A program made the translations under genes and the position numbers. The notes under the pieces were generated by a model. That model was not told where the DNA came from, did not search any database, and saw only the letters and a program-made list of their open reading frames with translations. Source: Myxococcota bacterium (lineage in GTDB: Bacteria > Myxococcota_C > UBA6777). Taken from it: a stretch of 55,665 nucleotides of DNA. Shown here one piece after another: positions 17,690 through 26,762 of this stretch. Location of the stretch: NCBI GenBank assembly GCA_023150835.1, contig JAKLKB010000031.1, forward strand, positions 1 through 55,665, given 5' to 3'. Each line of letters starts with the position of its first letter. Position 1 is the first letter of the stretch.

Positions 17690-18877
17690 ATGGTTGTCCG
17701 TATTCATGGCCTTGTGCGCGCACACAAAATCCTCCGATCACAACTCCAACACGGGATTCCTGTTCCTTCGCAATCTCAATTTCGCCAAGAAGTTCAACAA
17801 CTTCTTCGCAAAGTCGAAGATATCTGCTCTTCACACCGCATCACCCCCGATGATCTCCCTGCCCCTTCGCGTCAAGCCTACCAATCCCTCAAAACCATCG
17901 ATCTCCACAAACTTCCTTCGCCCTCGCAACATACACCGCTGCCTCCCCGCCCACTCCGCATCCCCGGCCTGCTTCACGTCGGACAACATCTCACCTCACG
18001 CATCTGGGAACAACTCGATCCGCTCGCCCTTTCAAGCGATGCACAACGACAACTTCGCCTTGAGATCGCCGCCCACGCCACACAGATCGAAACACTTTGC
18101 CAACAACAACAACAAACCCCCTCTGCACTCGAAGAACCCTCGCAACGTGTGTACGCATGGCTCTGCTTTCTCTCGCGCCAAGATCACTTCTCGGGCCTGC
18201 TCCAAGCCCTTTTGTGTGTACGAAAACGTGCCAAGAGCCTCCCACCCTTCCCCAAGCCCCTACGCATCGAGATCTTCCCGATGCAAGCCCTCTGGCGCAC
18301 ACGCATCTTTCACGACACGCTGCTGTTGCGCTGTAACCCCGGATTCCTCGACGCTGACGAATCTCTTTGGGATGCCATCCTTTGCTCGGCCTTTGCACAC
18401 GCAACCACCGAACAAAAACAGATCGTTCGCGCCTACGCTGATCACGAAGACTATCAAGATATCCAACTCACCCTCGAAGCCTTTTTGCCCCAACCTCCCG
18501 CCTCTACACGCGGACAACACCACAACCTCCGCGAAAGCTTTCTGCGCGTCAACCATGCCTTCTTTCAAAATCAACTCACCTCACCCCAACTTCGCTGGAG
18601 TCACCGCCCAACCTCTCGCATACTTGGGCATTATCTCTCTAGCCACGATCAAGTGATGATCTCCACTTCACTTGATCACCCCGATGTTCCGCGCTTTGTG
18701 TTTGATTTTGTGATGTTCCACGAACTCCTTCACAAAAAACACGGCACATCCTACCAACAAGGCCGACGCATCGTCCATTCCAACGACTTCCTCGCCGAAG
18801 AACGCACTTACCCGCGTTATCACGAAGCAGAATCCTTCCTCCGTTCTTGGGCTCGTGATCATCTGAGAGGCAAATGA
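17690..18877 (+). CDS. SprT-like zinc metalloprotease-domain protein
   Basis: I place the start at ATG 17690 (395 residues), the first one followed by protein-like composition; no strong ribosome site is present and an upstream start is possible. The N-terminal 230 residues are Gln/Leu/His-rich, predicted helical and unassigned. The C-terminal 120 residues resemble SprT/YgjP-type metallopeptidase domains: ESFLRVNHAFFQNQL, LRWSHRPTSRILGHY, then the zinc motif HELLH at 344-348 followed by KKHG. No signal peptide is seen, so it should act in the cytosol, possibly on DNA-protein crosslinks like SprT/Spartan, though this is only an analogy. It is divergent from the M20 gene, with a shared 257-bp upstream region. 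Confidence 0.75.
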   Translation: MVVRIHGLVRAHKILRSQLQHGIPVPSQSQFRQEVQQLLRKVEDICSSHRITPDDLPAPSRQAYQSLKTIDLHKLPSPSQHTPLPPRPLRIPGLLHVGQHLTSRIWEQLDPLALSSDAQRQLRLEIAAHATQIETLCQQQQQTPSALEEPSQRVYAWLCFLSRQDHFSGLLQALLCVRKRAKSLPPFPKPLRIEIFPMQALWRTRIFHDTLLLRCNPGFLDADESLWDAILCSAFAHATTEQKQIVRAYADHEDYQDIQLTLEAFLPQPPASTRGQHHNLRESFLRVNHAFFQNQLTSPQLRWSHRPTSRILGHYLSSHDQVMISTSLDHPDVPRFVFDFVMFHELLHKKHGTSYQQGRRIVHSNDFLAEERTYPRYHEAESFLRSWARDHLRGK

Positions 18878-18884
18878 TCACGCC

Positions 18885-19071
18885 CTATCTATCGAGCGGC
18901 GGCGCAGGAGTCGGTCGCAAGCGGGGAAGGTGCGCGGATTGTCGGTGTCGGGTCGTGTCTATCTATCGAGCGGCGGCGCAGGAGTCGGTCGCAAGGGGGA
19001 GTCCCAAAACCCCGTTTGGATCTTGAAACAACTGTTATCTATCGAGCGGCGGCGTGGGAGTCGGTCGCAAG
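18885..19071. repeat. Three 37-bp direct repeats at 74-76-bp spacing
   Basis: Copies at 18885-18921, 18959-18995 and 19035-19071 share TCTATCGAGCGGCGGC and AGGAGTCGGTCGCAAG or a near match. The third copy forms the last 11 codons and the stop of the Sel1-type gene on the minus strand; the other two lie downstream in the convergent intergenic space. The spacers differ in sequence, so this is a duplicated gene tail, not a simple satellite. Confidence 0.8.
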
Positions 19072-19823
19072 ATCCGCGACATCTCTTTGTGGCGCTCGCA
19101 TCCGACTTTTGCACCCAACAAACAAGCCCGATGATAGGTCTTCATCGCGCCATCTACGCGCTGGCTTCCGCCTTCTCCTCGGATCTGCATCTCTGCAAAC
19201 AAGGTACAACCGTGACCATGACGCCCGATCTGACAAGCTCGACGAAACAGCGTTCGCGCTTCGTAAAGATTCTGCGGCCCACCCAACCCGCGCAAAAGCA
19301 ACCCGCCCAGATGCACACAACCATCCATCGAACCCATCCGACACGCCTTGCCATGCAGACGACGCGCCATCCGTAGATCTTGTGTCACCCCCGTCCCTCC
19401 GCCCACCATCACTCCCGCAAAGTCGCACGCTTCTGCATGGTTCCCCTGACACGCTTTCAACATATACGACATTGCCCGATTCATCGAAGGTTTCACCACC
19501 TGACCCTTGTAATATGCCCCGCCCACCCACCAACAAGCCTTCCCTTCTCCTCGCGCACACGCCTCCTCCAATAACTTCCGACCACGTTTCCAATACGCCA
19601 CTTCTTGCCGACGCAACGACACCGACACACGCAAGCCCGAACGCCGCCTCATCGCTTGCTCTTCAGCCCATTGCCAACACGCTGCACCATCACCCCGTTT
19701 GCAAGAAAGCTCTAACACCCCCATCCCTTCGGGCGTTCGCCATGCCAAGGCCCGACCAACCTCCCAACACACCGCAGCCAACACACCGATCAACACCACC
19801 ACACACCGCACTCTCTCACACAT
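19035..19823 (-). CDS. Sel1-like repeat protein
   Basis: The protein has 262 residues from ATG 19823; ATG 19865 is an alternative. A signal or anchor helix (VVVLIGVLAAVCWEVGRALA) follows a short basic start, so it is exported or membrane-tethered. The rest is a chain of about five alpha/alpha repeats of 36-40 residues with the Sel1 pattern A...Y..ACQGNHAEAC..., each holding a Cys pair (for example ACARGEGKACW and ACRMGSMDGC), as in the Cys-rich Helicobacter Hcp proteins. Such solenoids mediate protein-protein contacts. The C-terminus (LRPTPTPPLDR) is encoded by a 37-bp sequence present twice more downstream. It is divergent from the membrane protein at 19947-20981. Confidence 0.82.
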   Translation of the reverse strand: MCERVRCVVVLIGVLAAVCWEVGRALAWRTPEGMGVLELSCKRGDGAACWQWAEEQAMRRRSGLRVSVSLRRQEVAYWKRGRKLLEEACARGEGKACWWVGGAYYKGQVVKPSMNRAMSYMLKACQGNHAEACDFAGVMVGGGTGVTQDLRMARRLHGKACRMGSMDGCVHLGGLLLRGLGGPQNLYEARTLFRRACQIGRHGHGCTLFAEMQIRGEGGSQRVDGAMKTYHRACLLGAKVGCERHKEMSRILRPTPTPPLDR

Positions 19824-19946
19824 CTGTTTTCTACCCTTGCCTTTGTTGTGCTCTTTTGCAAACATACTCGCCTTTGCGCTATCGGCCTCTTTGTTCGCTA
19901 TCTTGATTTGGCGCATCCTCCGCCCTTTTCGCATCCAACCAAGACC

Positions 19947-20981
19947 ATGGAAACGATCATGCACGATATCCACTCTAGCCCGCTCCACACAAACCGATCC
20001 CCGCGAATGTTGCTGTTGCTCCTCGCCTTCTCTTCGGCCTTTTCCCTCACAGGCTGCCAGATCATCCAAACACAGACCTCTCCAAACCACCTGCCTTGGT
20101 TGTCTTGGCTATTTTGGGCCTTGCTTGCCTGCTCGGCGCTCACATTCGTTCGAGGACTCCAACAAGAACACGATAGCCTCAGCCTCAGCGGCCTCCTTTT
20201 GCTCGGTTTTACCATGCTTTGGTTTGCGTGGCGCATCCTCCCCTTCTCTCTTTCCAAACAACATCTCCTGTTGATCTTGCTCCAAGCCGCCGTATTACTC
20301 GGCTTGTTCGCCTTGATCCTCTTGTTCTTGCTGCGCGTCCTCGAAGACGGCTCCCGCTCTGCCGCCTCCCTCGCTTTCTTGCTGCTGTTTTTCCTCACCC
20401 TACCCTACACCCGCGCTACCACCCCTCCGCCTCCGTCGCTGCGCCTCCCCCAAAGCCTCCAGCCCCTCTGCTTCGCTCAAAACCCCGTCCCTTCGGTGCT
20501 TTCCTACAACGCCGACACTTGCGTCCGACTCGCACGCCTCCAACTTCGCCTCCAACACCACCTCCATCATACCCTCTACCCGCTGCGCAAAGACTACACC
20601 CAACAACTCCGTGATAGCCTCCCTCCCTTCAAAGAAAAATTCACCCAACTACCCCCCGCACAACAAACCCCCCAAGGCATCGAAAATAGCCTCCTGATCT
20701 ACGAATGGAAACGCCTTCGCCAGATCGCCATCCTTCAACACCAACTCGAATCCACCCAACAACGCGCCGAACAAGCCCTCGCCCAAAGCCGCTTTTATCT
20801 CTGGGAGCTTGCCCAGATGATACGCCTCAACCAAGAAAGTCTCGATGCGCAAAAGCAACACTACCTCGAAGCCGAACGTCGCCTCGATCAACTTCTTCGC
20901 GAACAACCCGTCCGATGGCAAGATCCCACCCTCACCCGCACCATCCAACAACAGCTTCTCCAACAACTCAAAAAAGAATAA
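19947..20981 (+). CDS. Hypothetical multi-pass membrane protein with C-terminal coiled coil
   Basis: The protein has about 344 residues. The start is uncertain among ATG 19947, 19959 and 20007. The first hydrophobic segment (LLLLLAFSSAFSLTGC) ends in a lipobox-like LTGC, so the protein may be a lipoprotein with further membrane helices, or the segment may simply be a helix. Three more hydrophobic segments follow (LSWLFWALLACSALTF, LSGLLLLGFTMLWFAW and a longer Leu/Ile/Ala-rich one). The final 170 residues are Gln/Leu/Arg-rich, predicted helical and probably coiled coil. I do not recognise the family. It is divergent from the Sel1-type gene. Confidence 0.65.
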   Translation: METIMHDIHSSPLHTNRSPRMLLLLLAFSSAFSLTGCQIIQTQTSPNHLPWLSWLFWALLACSALTFVRGLQQEHDSLSLSGLLLLGFTMLWFAWRILPFSLSKQHLLLILLQAAVLLGLFALILLFLLRVLEDGSRSAASLAFLLLFFLTLPYTRATTPPPPSLRLPQSLQPLCFAQNPVPSVLSYNADTCVRLARLQLRLQHHLHHTLYPLRKDYTQQLRDSLPPFKEKFTQLPPAQQTPQGIENSLLIYEWKRLRQIAILQHQLESTQQRAEQALAQSRFYLWELAQMIRLNQESLDAQKQHYLEAERRLDQLLREQPVRWQDPTLTRTIQQQLLQQLKKE

Positions 20982-21030
20982 GAGAAAAGTGACTTATCGG
21001 GGTACATTTGTGGGGGTTCCACCTCATACC

Positions 21031-21047
21031 CCGCGCCCTCAGCGCGG
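21031..21047. repeat. Small GC-rich hairpin
   Basis: CCGCGC-CCTCA-GCGCGG is a perfect 6-bp stem about 50 bp after the membrane-protein stop codon. It lacks a T-tract. The GCGCGGCTC...TTGACTCC sequence beside it recurs in variant form near 9211 and, inverted, near 9418. Confidence 0.4.
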
Positions 21048-21064
21048 CTCCCTTGACTCCATAC

Positions 21065-21123
21065 CGTAGCGTCTACAACAAATCGTGCCGATGTTTCGCA
21101 CACATATCTCTCGGATATCGTAT
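21065..21123 (-). mobile_element. Palindromic MITE-like element, copy 5 (right end only)
   Basis: Only the terminal part is recognisable: GTAGCGTCTAC, CACACATATCTCTCGG and ATATCGTAT, matching the right ends at 11785 and 27151. The core hairpin and left arm are missing, being replaced by unrelated repeat sequence. It lies directly upstream of the Cys-rich lipoprotein gene. Confidence 0.55.
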
Positions 21124-21146
21124 CCGCCGAAAGAAAGAGATCTTCG

Positions 21147-22349
21147 ATGCCTAAGTTGCTCTTGGTCTTGATCCTGTGTGTCCTTTTCTTTGCCGTCGCT
21201 TGCCCCCCGCCATCGGCCTCTTGCAAACAAGACAGCGATTGCCCTCCCACGCAACGCTGCCTCCAACAACGCTGCGCCCTCACCGATACCTCCGAGTCCT
21301 CCGCAGAGACCCACCACGACACTTCCGACGCCTCCGATGCCTCCGAAGAGATCAGCTCCGATACATCCGATGCCTCCGATGCAATCCCCCCCGAGAATCC
21401 CCAAGAATGGCCCATCGAATCTCCAGAAGACCACGAGAACACACCCGACAGAGAAATCACCACCGAGATCCGCCCCGAATCCGTGATCGAGCCACCCACC
21501 GAGATCCGCCCCGAATCCGTGATCGAGCCACCCACCGAGATCCGCCCTGAACCCACTCCCGAAACAGCACCACTCGGAAGCCTTGGGACACCATGCCAAA
21601 ACAACACCACCTGCACACAAGGCCAATGTTTAGACATCTTCGGACTCGGGCAAAAACTGTGTAGCCTTCCTTGTAAGAAAAATACGGAATGCCCCACCCA
21701 AAGCATCTGTCAACGCCCCAAAGCGTGGGAAGGCTTTTGTATGCCTGCCTGCCAACGCTCCCAAGACTGCGCGCATTACCCACACACGCCTCTTTGCGCC
21801 TCCGAAGGGCACTGCTGGGCACCCAAACGCGTCGGATTCTCCTGCTTGCGCAAGGATGAATGCGCAACAGGTCTCGATTGTGTCGATCCCGGGGGGGTCG
21901 GTGAAAAAATATGCACAAAAGCCTGTACTGAAGACCCAAGCGATCCACGCGCATCTTGCGGAGGAAACTCTTACTGCGAAGCGCACCTCGGCCCGGGCTC
22001 ACCCGGCTTTTGTGTCCCACTCTGTCAAAAGCCCGAAGATTGCCGCTCCTTTTCCGCTGTGCCCCATTGCAACTTTGAAGGGCATTGTTGGCGCGCTTAC
22101 CTAAATGACTTTCGCCTTTGCACCGATTCGACGCTGTGTTTGAGTGGCTTGTGCAAACAACCCAAAGATCTTCACACAGCGATCTGCACCTACGAATGCA
22201 GTCAAGACAGCGATTGCTCTTTGCGTACACGCTGTTCTGGCGCATCCCCCCAAAGCACCGGCCTTTGCCTCCCTTCTTGCACAACCCACGCAGATTGCGC
22301 CCTCTACCTCGATCTCCAAACCTGCGAAACCAACGGATTTTGTCGATAA
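21147..22349 (+). CDS. Cys-rich lipoprotein with Ser/Asp/Glu spacer
   Basis: The protein has 400 residues. The lipoprotein signal ends FFAVAC. A short Cys cluster (SCKQDSDCPPTQRCLQQRC) is followed by a spacer of about 100 residues rich in Ser/Asp/Thr/Glu. The spacer includes a 12-residue tandem repeat of the type TEIRPESVIEPP (36-bp DNA units at 21462 and 21498, with part of a third at 21534). Residues from about 145 onward form five to six disulfide-rich modules of about 45 residues with the pattern C..D.DC......C....G.C. The layout is the same as that of the lipoprotein at 12509-13141. Outer-envelope location is likely; function unknown. It is convergent with the MYXO-CTERM gene, the stop codons being 12 bp apart. 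Confidence 0.82.
   Translation: MPKLLLVLILCVLFFAVACPPPSASCKQDSDCPPTQRCLQQRCALTDTSESSAETHHDTSDASDASEEISSDTSDASDAIPPENPQEWPIESPEDHENTPDREITTEIRPESVIEPPTEIRPESVIEPPTEIRPEPTPETAPLGSLGTPCQNNTTCTQGQCLDIFGLGQKLCSLPCKKNTECPTQSICQRPKAWEGFCMPACQRSQDCAHYPHTPLCASEGHCWAPKRVGFSCLRKDECATGLDCVDPGGVGEKICTKACTEDPSDPRASCGGNSYCEAHLGPGSPGFCVPLCQKPEDCRSFSAVPHCNFEGHCWRAYLNDFRLCTDSTLCLSGLCKQPKDLHTAICTYECSQDSDCSLRTRCSGASPQSTGLCLPSCTTHADCALYLDLQTCETNGFCR
21462..21551 (+). repeat. 36-bp in-frame tandem repeat
   Basis: Two essentially identical 36-bp units (21462-21497 and 21498-21533) and the first half of a third start with ACCGAGATCCGCCC. They encode TEIRPESVIEPP in the lipoprotein stalk. Confidence 0.85.
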
Positions 22350-22361
22350 GACAATGTCGGT

Positions 22362-25300
22362 TTATGCTCGTTCTACTGCTTCGCGTCTTTGGCGACGGCG
22401 GGCCAACGGGAGCAAGAGCAGCAAGAAGAGAAAGAAAGGAGCGGAGGCTGCGGTGCCTTGGTCACAACCACAGCCGCCACCGATCACACCGGCCCCTTCG
22501 TTGTCGCCTTGGGCGTTGTCGTTGGTGTTGCCTGTTTCTTTGGCCCCACCATCCGCATCCATGGTGCTTTCTTCGGGTTGGATCTGCTCAGGGGCTTGTT
22601 CGGTGGTTGTTTCCGCGACAGGTTCGACGGTAGGCTCGGGCGGTTTGGGTGGATCGACACAAACGCCTGCGTTGCACGTTCCGTTGTTCGGACAAGTCAA
22701 GCCTGCGCAGGGGTCTTCGCTGCAACTTTCTTCTGAACAAGCGCGCTGAAACTTGCATAGACGGCCATTTTTGCAAGGATCTTCGGGGACACATTGGCCG
22801 TTTTTACAACGTTCGCCGCTATTGCACTGTTTGCTTGCGCAAGGATCGTCTTGGCAGACTCCGTTGACACAGATCTTTCCTGTGGCGCACGTCGGGCAGC
22901 GTTTGACGCACAAACCATCGATAGGACGGCAAAATTCATCGACGCCGCATTGCTTGTTTGCACAAGGATTGTCTTGGCATTTGGCTTTGATGCAAAGTTT
23001 GCCATCCGAGCAGCCATCGCGGAAACAACCCGGGTCAGAGCAGATGCGATCGATACAGATCCCCACGCTTGGGCAATCCACGTCTGTTTTGCAAGGCAGA
23101 TCACCCGTACATTGGCCGCCTTTGCAGGTCTGTCCAGCAGGGCACTTGACACCACCGCAAGGATCGGCAGCACAAGTATCTCCTGCGCAGATCCGTTGTT
23201 CCTTGCAGTAGTCGGGTTTACAAGGATCTTTGATACACTTTCCAGCGTAGCAGACTTCGCCTTGGGCGCATTGGACGCCCGCACAAGGATCGACGGTACA
23301 TTGACCGTTGACACAGACTTCGCCTTGTTTACAGAACACACCCGAACAGCTTCCGACACAGTTTCCGCCCGAACAGACTTGATCAGCGGGGCATTGTTTG
23401 TTTGCACATGGATCTTCGAGACACTTGCCGTTGACGCAGACTTGTCCAGAAGGACAAGGGGTCGTAGCGCCACAGGCAGGGACCACGCACTTGCCTGCCA
23501 CGCAAAGGTTTGCGCCCGGGCAATCTTTGTCGAACTTGCACGTGGGCGGCGCGATGCACTGACCGAGGCGGCAAACTTGTTGTGCTTCGGGGCATTGGAT
23601 GCGATCACAAGGATCGTCGACACAAGTCCCTTGGGTGGCGTCACAAACGCGACCGCTTTTGCAAGCGTTGGCATCTTTGCAATAATCATTTTGGCACTTG
23701 CCTTTGACGCAAGCCTCACCCGCAGCACAAGTGACACCCGAACACAGATCAGGCTCACAAGCGCCATCTCGGCAGATCTGACCCGCAGGGCAAGCCACCG
23801 AAGAACAAGGCTTGATGCACTTTCCATCGGTAGGACGGCAAAATTCGCCTTGTGCGCAAGTCGGAGCGGTGCTTCCCTTACAAGGATCGGGCTTACAGGT
23901 AGATTGATAGCAGACTTCGTTGGCCCCGGGGCATTTGGGAGTGGTGGTGCTGACGTAGCATCCGGGTTCATAGCAGCGACCACTTAAACAGACTTGTGTG
24001 TTGGGGCATTCGGAATCCACATGACAAGGCAAGCGCGGGATGCACTGACCTGCAAGACAGCGGTCCGTAGCATCGGGGCATTTCATCCCATCGCAAGGAT
24101 CGTCGATGCACTTGCCTCGCCAACAAGCACGACCGTGTTTGCAATGCGTCGCCGAATCGGTACAAGGATCGGTCGCACAAGCAGGTTTGGCAGGGTTGGA
24201 GGTGTCGCAGGTTTGGCCTTGTGCGCAGGCGGTCGTTCCGCAAGGATTGGGAACACACACCCCACCATCACAATAAGTCCCCGCAAAACAAGAAACACCC
24301 GCACAGCTTTTCACGCACTTGCCATCGGAGGCGCGACAGGTAGTGTCTGCTGCGCACGTTTGCACCAAACAAGCGTTGGCATCGCAGTTTCCGTCTTTGC
24401 AAAACTTGTCGGTGGCGCACTTGGGGCTTTGTGTCGAACAGCCCGCAGGCAAACAAACGCGCTCATCGGTCATCTGCACACAAATCAGGTTGGTAGGACA
24501 ATCGAGATCGATCTTGCAGGATTGGCGGGGTGTCAGTTTGAAGCTTTGGGTTTTACAAGAGGGCGGTGTGGCGCTGTCGCACACTTCGATCTCGATCTCG
24601 ACTTCGGTGTTAAGGTCCGTGTTTGCGGGTGTCCATTCGAATTTGCCGGTGGCGGGGTCGATGGTCGCTCCTTGGGGGGCCTTTTTGATCTTCCATGTCA
24701 ACGTGTCGCTGGGATCGGCATCTGTAGCTTTGGCTTCGTATTCGAGCTTTTGACCAACATACGCTTTGGTCGGTGGTGTCGAAGTGATCGCAGGAGCATC
24801 GTTGACGTTGTTGACGGTAGTTTTCCAGCTTTGCTTGACGCAAGCGCCCGTGGGATCGCAGACTTCGACTTCAAAGTCGACGGGGCTGTTTTTGACACCA
24901 TCATCGCCCGGGGTCCATTTGACTTCGCCTGTGTTGGGGTCGATGGTGGCTCCTGCGGGGCCTTTGGTGAGCTTCCACTTGAGCAGCGCTTGATCACCGG
25001 GATCGGGATCCGTTGCGGTGGGTTTGTAAGAGAAGGGTTGATCTTCGGTAGCGTTGGTGGTGGGTGCGGTGCTGGTGATCACGGGGGGATCGTTGACGTT
25101 GCGTACTGTGACGGTAAAGGTGACGGTGGTGGTTCCGCCCTTGCCATCGGAAACAGTCACCGTCACGGTGTACGTCCCAACGTCAGCTTGGGTGGGGGTC
25201 CACGAGATCTGACCTGTCGTGGGGTTGATCGTTGCCCCAGCGGGTAGCCCGGACATACTGTAGGTCAAGGTGTCACCGTCGGGATCGCTGGCTTGGACGT

Positions 25301-26762
25301 TGTAAGTCCATGCTTTCTTTTCGTCGATGTTTTGGTTCGGAATAGCGGTGACAACAGGAGCGCGGTTTTCAACCACGCGGATCTGAATGGTCTTGGTGGC
25401 GGTTTTGGGGATACCGTCTTTGTCGGTGGCCGTGAACAACAAGTTGTAATTGGTCGCCGTTTGGGTGGCGTTGGGCGCGCAAGTGATCTTCCAAAGATCC
25501 GAACCGACCTTGGTTCCTGTGCAAAATGTCGCAAGACCCGCATTAAACGTAAAGGTGTTGATGCCATTTCCGTCGGGGTCGGTGGCTTTGACATCAAAAG
25601 AGATGCTTCCGCCTTGAGCGACTTGTTTAATTTCGCCGGGGGGAGTGATCGTGAACTCGGGAAGCCCACCCGCAGACACCGTGATCTCGAAGGTTCCTTG
25701 GCCCGAAAGGTTGGGGGTTCCGTTGTCTTTGAACTCAAAGACGACCTTGAAGACCTTGCCTTCATCCGCCAACGTCGGCGTCCAGCAGTAAGTAAAGGTG
25801 CGGGGGCTTGGACCGTTGGGGATCGGACTGGGATTGGTGGTCGCGCCCGTTAGAGGCGGAAGGATCGAACCGACACGCAAGATCTGCCCTGCGTCGGGAT
25901 CGGTGACGGTGACGGTTGCGCAGGTTTGGACGTTGGGCTTGACCAGCGCAGAGGGCGGATTGACCGAGACCGCAGGGGGTTTGTTGTTGCAGTTGGCGGC
26001 GGTGCGAACGAGCATCAAATAATCTCGATACGTCGAGGCTCCGCGACTGTCGGTCACACGCACCGAGAATACGTGATACGTGTCTCCTGTTCCAGCCGTA
26101 GGACTGGGCCAAGAGATCTGCCCCGTGGGATCGATCACCATCCCTGCGGGTTTGAAAAACAGATCGTAAGTCAGCGGATCGTTGTTGGGGTCCGAGGCGT
26201 TGACGTTTTGCGTAAAGGGAATCCCCACGCACCACTCGTAATAGGTACTCGATCCGATGATCGGGTCGCTGTTTCCGTCGAGATGGACGTTGATCCGCAG
26301 ATCCCAACTGGTTCCCGCAGGCCCTTGCAAGACGCCAATCCAACAGCAACCGGTCCAAGCAGCAACGTAATCCACCACAGGAACAGCAGGGGTGCCCGTC
26401 GTCTGTGAGGGAAACGTGTACGCGGCGCTGGTCCAACGAAACACCACCGTGTCTTCGGATTGATCCTCGCTCACCACCGTTCCGATAACGGTTAAGGAAG
26501 CGCTATGCGCAGGATTTCCCGCTTTGTTGGCGATCGATAAAGTTCCGAGACCGAACTGTTGCCCGACGCAAGACGTGGTGGTTGTGCAAAACGCACTACG
26601 CCGAAAATAGGCTTCGATGGTGAAAGTCACTTGACGCGTGGTCCCGATCTGGGTGTACGTCAACGTCCCACCCCGAAAGTGCGAGGCTTCCGCGATCTGC
26701 GGAAACCACCACACACCAAACAACAAACTCAAACTCCAATACAACCGTAAACGTGAACCCAT
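22362..26762 (-). CDS. Giant secreted protein: Ig/cadherin-like domains, Cys-rich repeats and MYXO-CTERM sorting signal
   Basis: The protein has 1466 residues; ATG 26762 has AGGAGG 8 bases upstream. A signal peptide ends near EASHF. An unassigned beta-rich region (about 30-260) leads into Ig/cadherin-like domains to about residue 745. Repeated elements such as GLPAGATINPTTGQISWTP and VTVSDGKGG are typical of putative-Ig (He_PIG) modules. From about 745 to 1370 come some fifteen or more Cys-rich units of the type DPCxxxxCxxGexCxxGkC. A Pro/Glu/Thr stalk is followed by the C-terminal signal: GGGCGCDQG, a hydrophobic run FFLFLLLLLPLA and RRRQRR. That tripartite tail is the MYXO-CTERM pattern, expected to be cut at the Cys by a rhomboid/myxosortase-type enzyme and delivered to the cell surface. 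It is probably an adhesin or cell-surface scaffold. Confidence 0.9.
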   Translation of the reverse strand: MGSRLRLYWSLSLLFGVWWFPQIAEASHFRGGTLTYTQIGTTRQVTFTIEAYFRRSAFCTTTTSCVGQQFGLGTLSIANKAGNPAHSASLTVIGTVVSEDQSEDTVVFRWTSAAYTFPSQTTGTPAVPVVDYVAAWTGCCWIGVLQGPAGTSWDLRINVHLDGNSDPIIGSSTYYEWCVGIPFTQNVNASDPNNDPLTYDLFFKPAGMVIDPTGQISWPSPTAGTGDTYHVFSVRVTDSRGASTYRDYLMLVRTAANCNNKPPAVSVNPPSALVKPNVQTCATVTVTDPDAGQILRVGSILPPLTGATTNPSPIPNGPSPRTFTYCWTPTLADEGKVFKVVFEFKDNGTPNLSGQGTFEITVSAGGLPEFTITPPGEIKQVAQGGSISFDVKATDPDGNGINTFTFNAGLATFCTGTKVGSDLWKITCAPNATQTATNYNLLFTATDKDGIPKTATKTIQIRVVENRAPVVTAIPNQNIDEKKAWTYNVQASDPDGDTLTYSMSGLPAGATINPTTGQISWTPTQADVGTYTVTVTVSDGKGGTTTVTFTVTVRNVNDPPVITSTAPTTNATEDQPFSYKPTATDPDPGDQALLKWKLTKGPAGATIDPNTGEVKWTPGDDGVKNSPVDFEVEVCDPTGACVKQSWKTTVNNVNDAPAITSTPPTKAYVGQKLEYEAKATDADPSDTLTWKIKKAPQGATIDPATGKFEWTPANTDLNTEVEIEIEVCDSATPPSCKTQSFKLTPRQSCKIDLDCPTNLICVQMTDERVCLPAGCSTQSPKCATDKFCKDGNCDANACLVQTCAADTTCRASDGKCVKSCAGVSCFAGTYCDGGVCVPNPCGTTACAQGQTCDTSNPAKPACATDPCTDSATHCKHGRACWRGKCIDDPCDGMKCPDATDRCLAGQCIPRLPCHVDSECPNTQVCLSGRCYEPGCYVSTTTPKCPGANEVCYQSTCKPDPCKGSTAPTCAQGEFCRPTDGKCIKPCSSVACPAGQICRDGACEPDLCSGVTCAAGEACVKGKCQNDYCKDANACKSGRVCDATQGTCVDDPCDRIQCPEAQQVCRLGQCIAPPTCKFDKDCPGANLCVAGKCVVPACGATTPCPSGQVCVNGKCLEDPCANKQCPADQVCSGGNCVGSCSGVFCKQGEVCVNGQCTVDPCAGVQCAQGEVCYAGKCIKDPCKPDYCKEQRICAGDTCAADPCGGVKCPAGQTCKGGQCTGDLPCKTDVDCPSVGICIDRICSDPGCFRDGCSDGKLCIKAKCQDNPCANKQCGVDEFCRPIDGLCVKRCPTCATGKICVNGVCQDDPCASKQCNSGERCKNGQCVPEDPCKNGRLCKFQRACSEESCSEDPCAGLTCPNNGTCNAGVCVDPPKPPEPTVEPVAETTTEQAPEQIQPEESTMDADGGAKETGNTNDNAQGDNEGAGVIGGGCGCDQGTAASAPFFLFLLLLLPLARRRQRREAVERA

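Noticed and set aside
18885-19071. Three regularly spaced repeats resembling a small CRISPR array
   Set aside because: Spacing fits loosely, but one repeat is coding sequence of the Sel1 gene, there are no cas genes in the window, and only three copies exist.
22389-24993. Plus-strand frames opposite the MYXO-CTERM gene, some Cys-rich
   Set aside because: These mirror the Cys-rich array of the minus-strand gene and lack starts with ribosome sites or recognisable domains.
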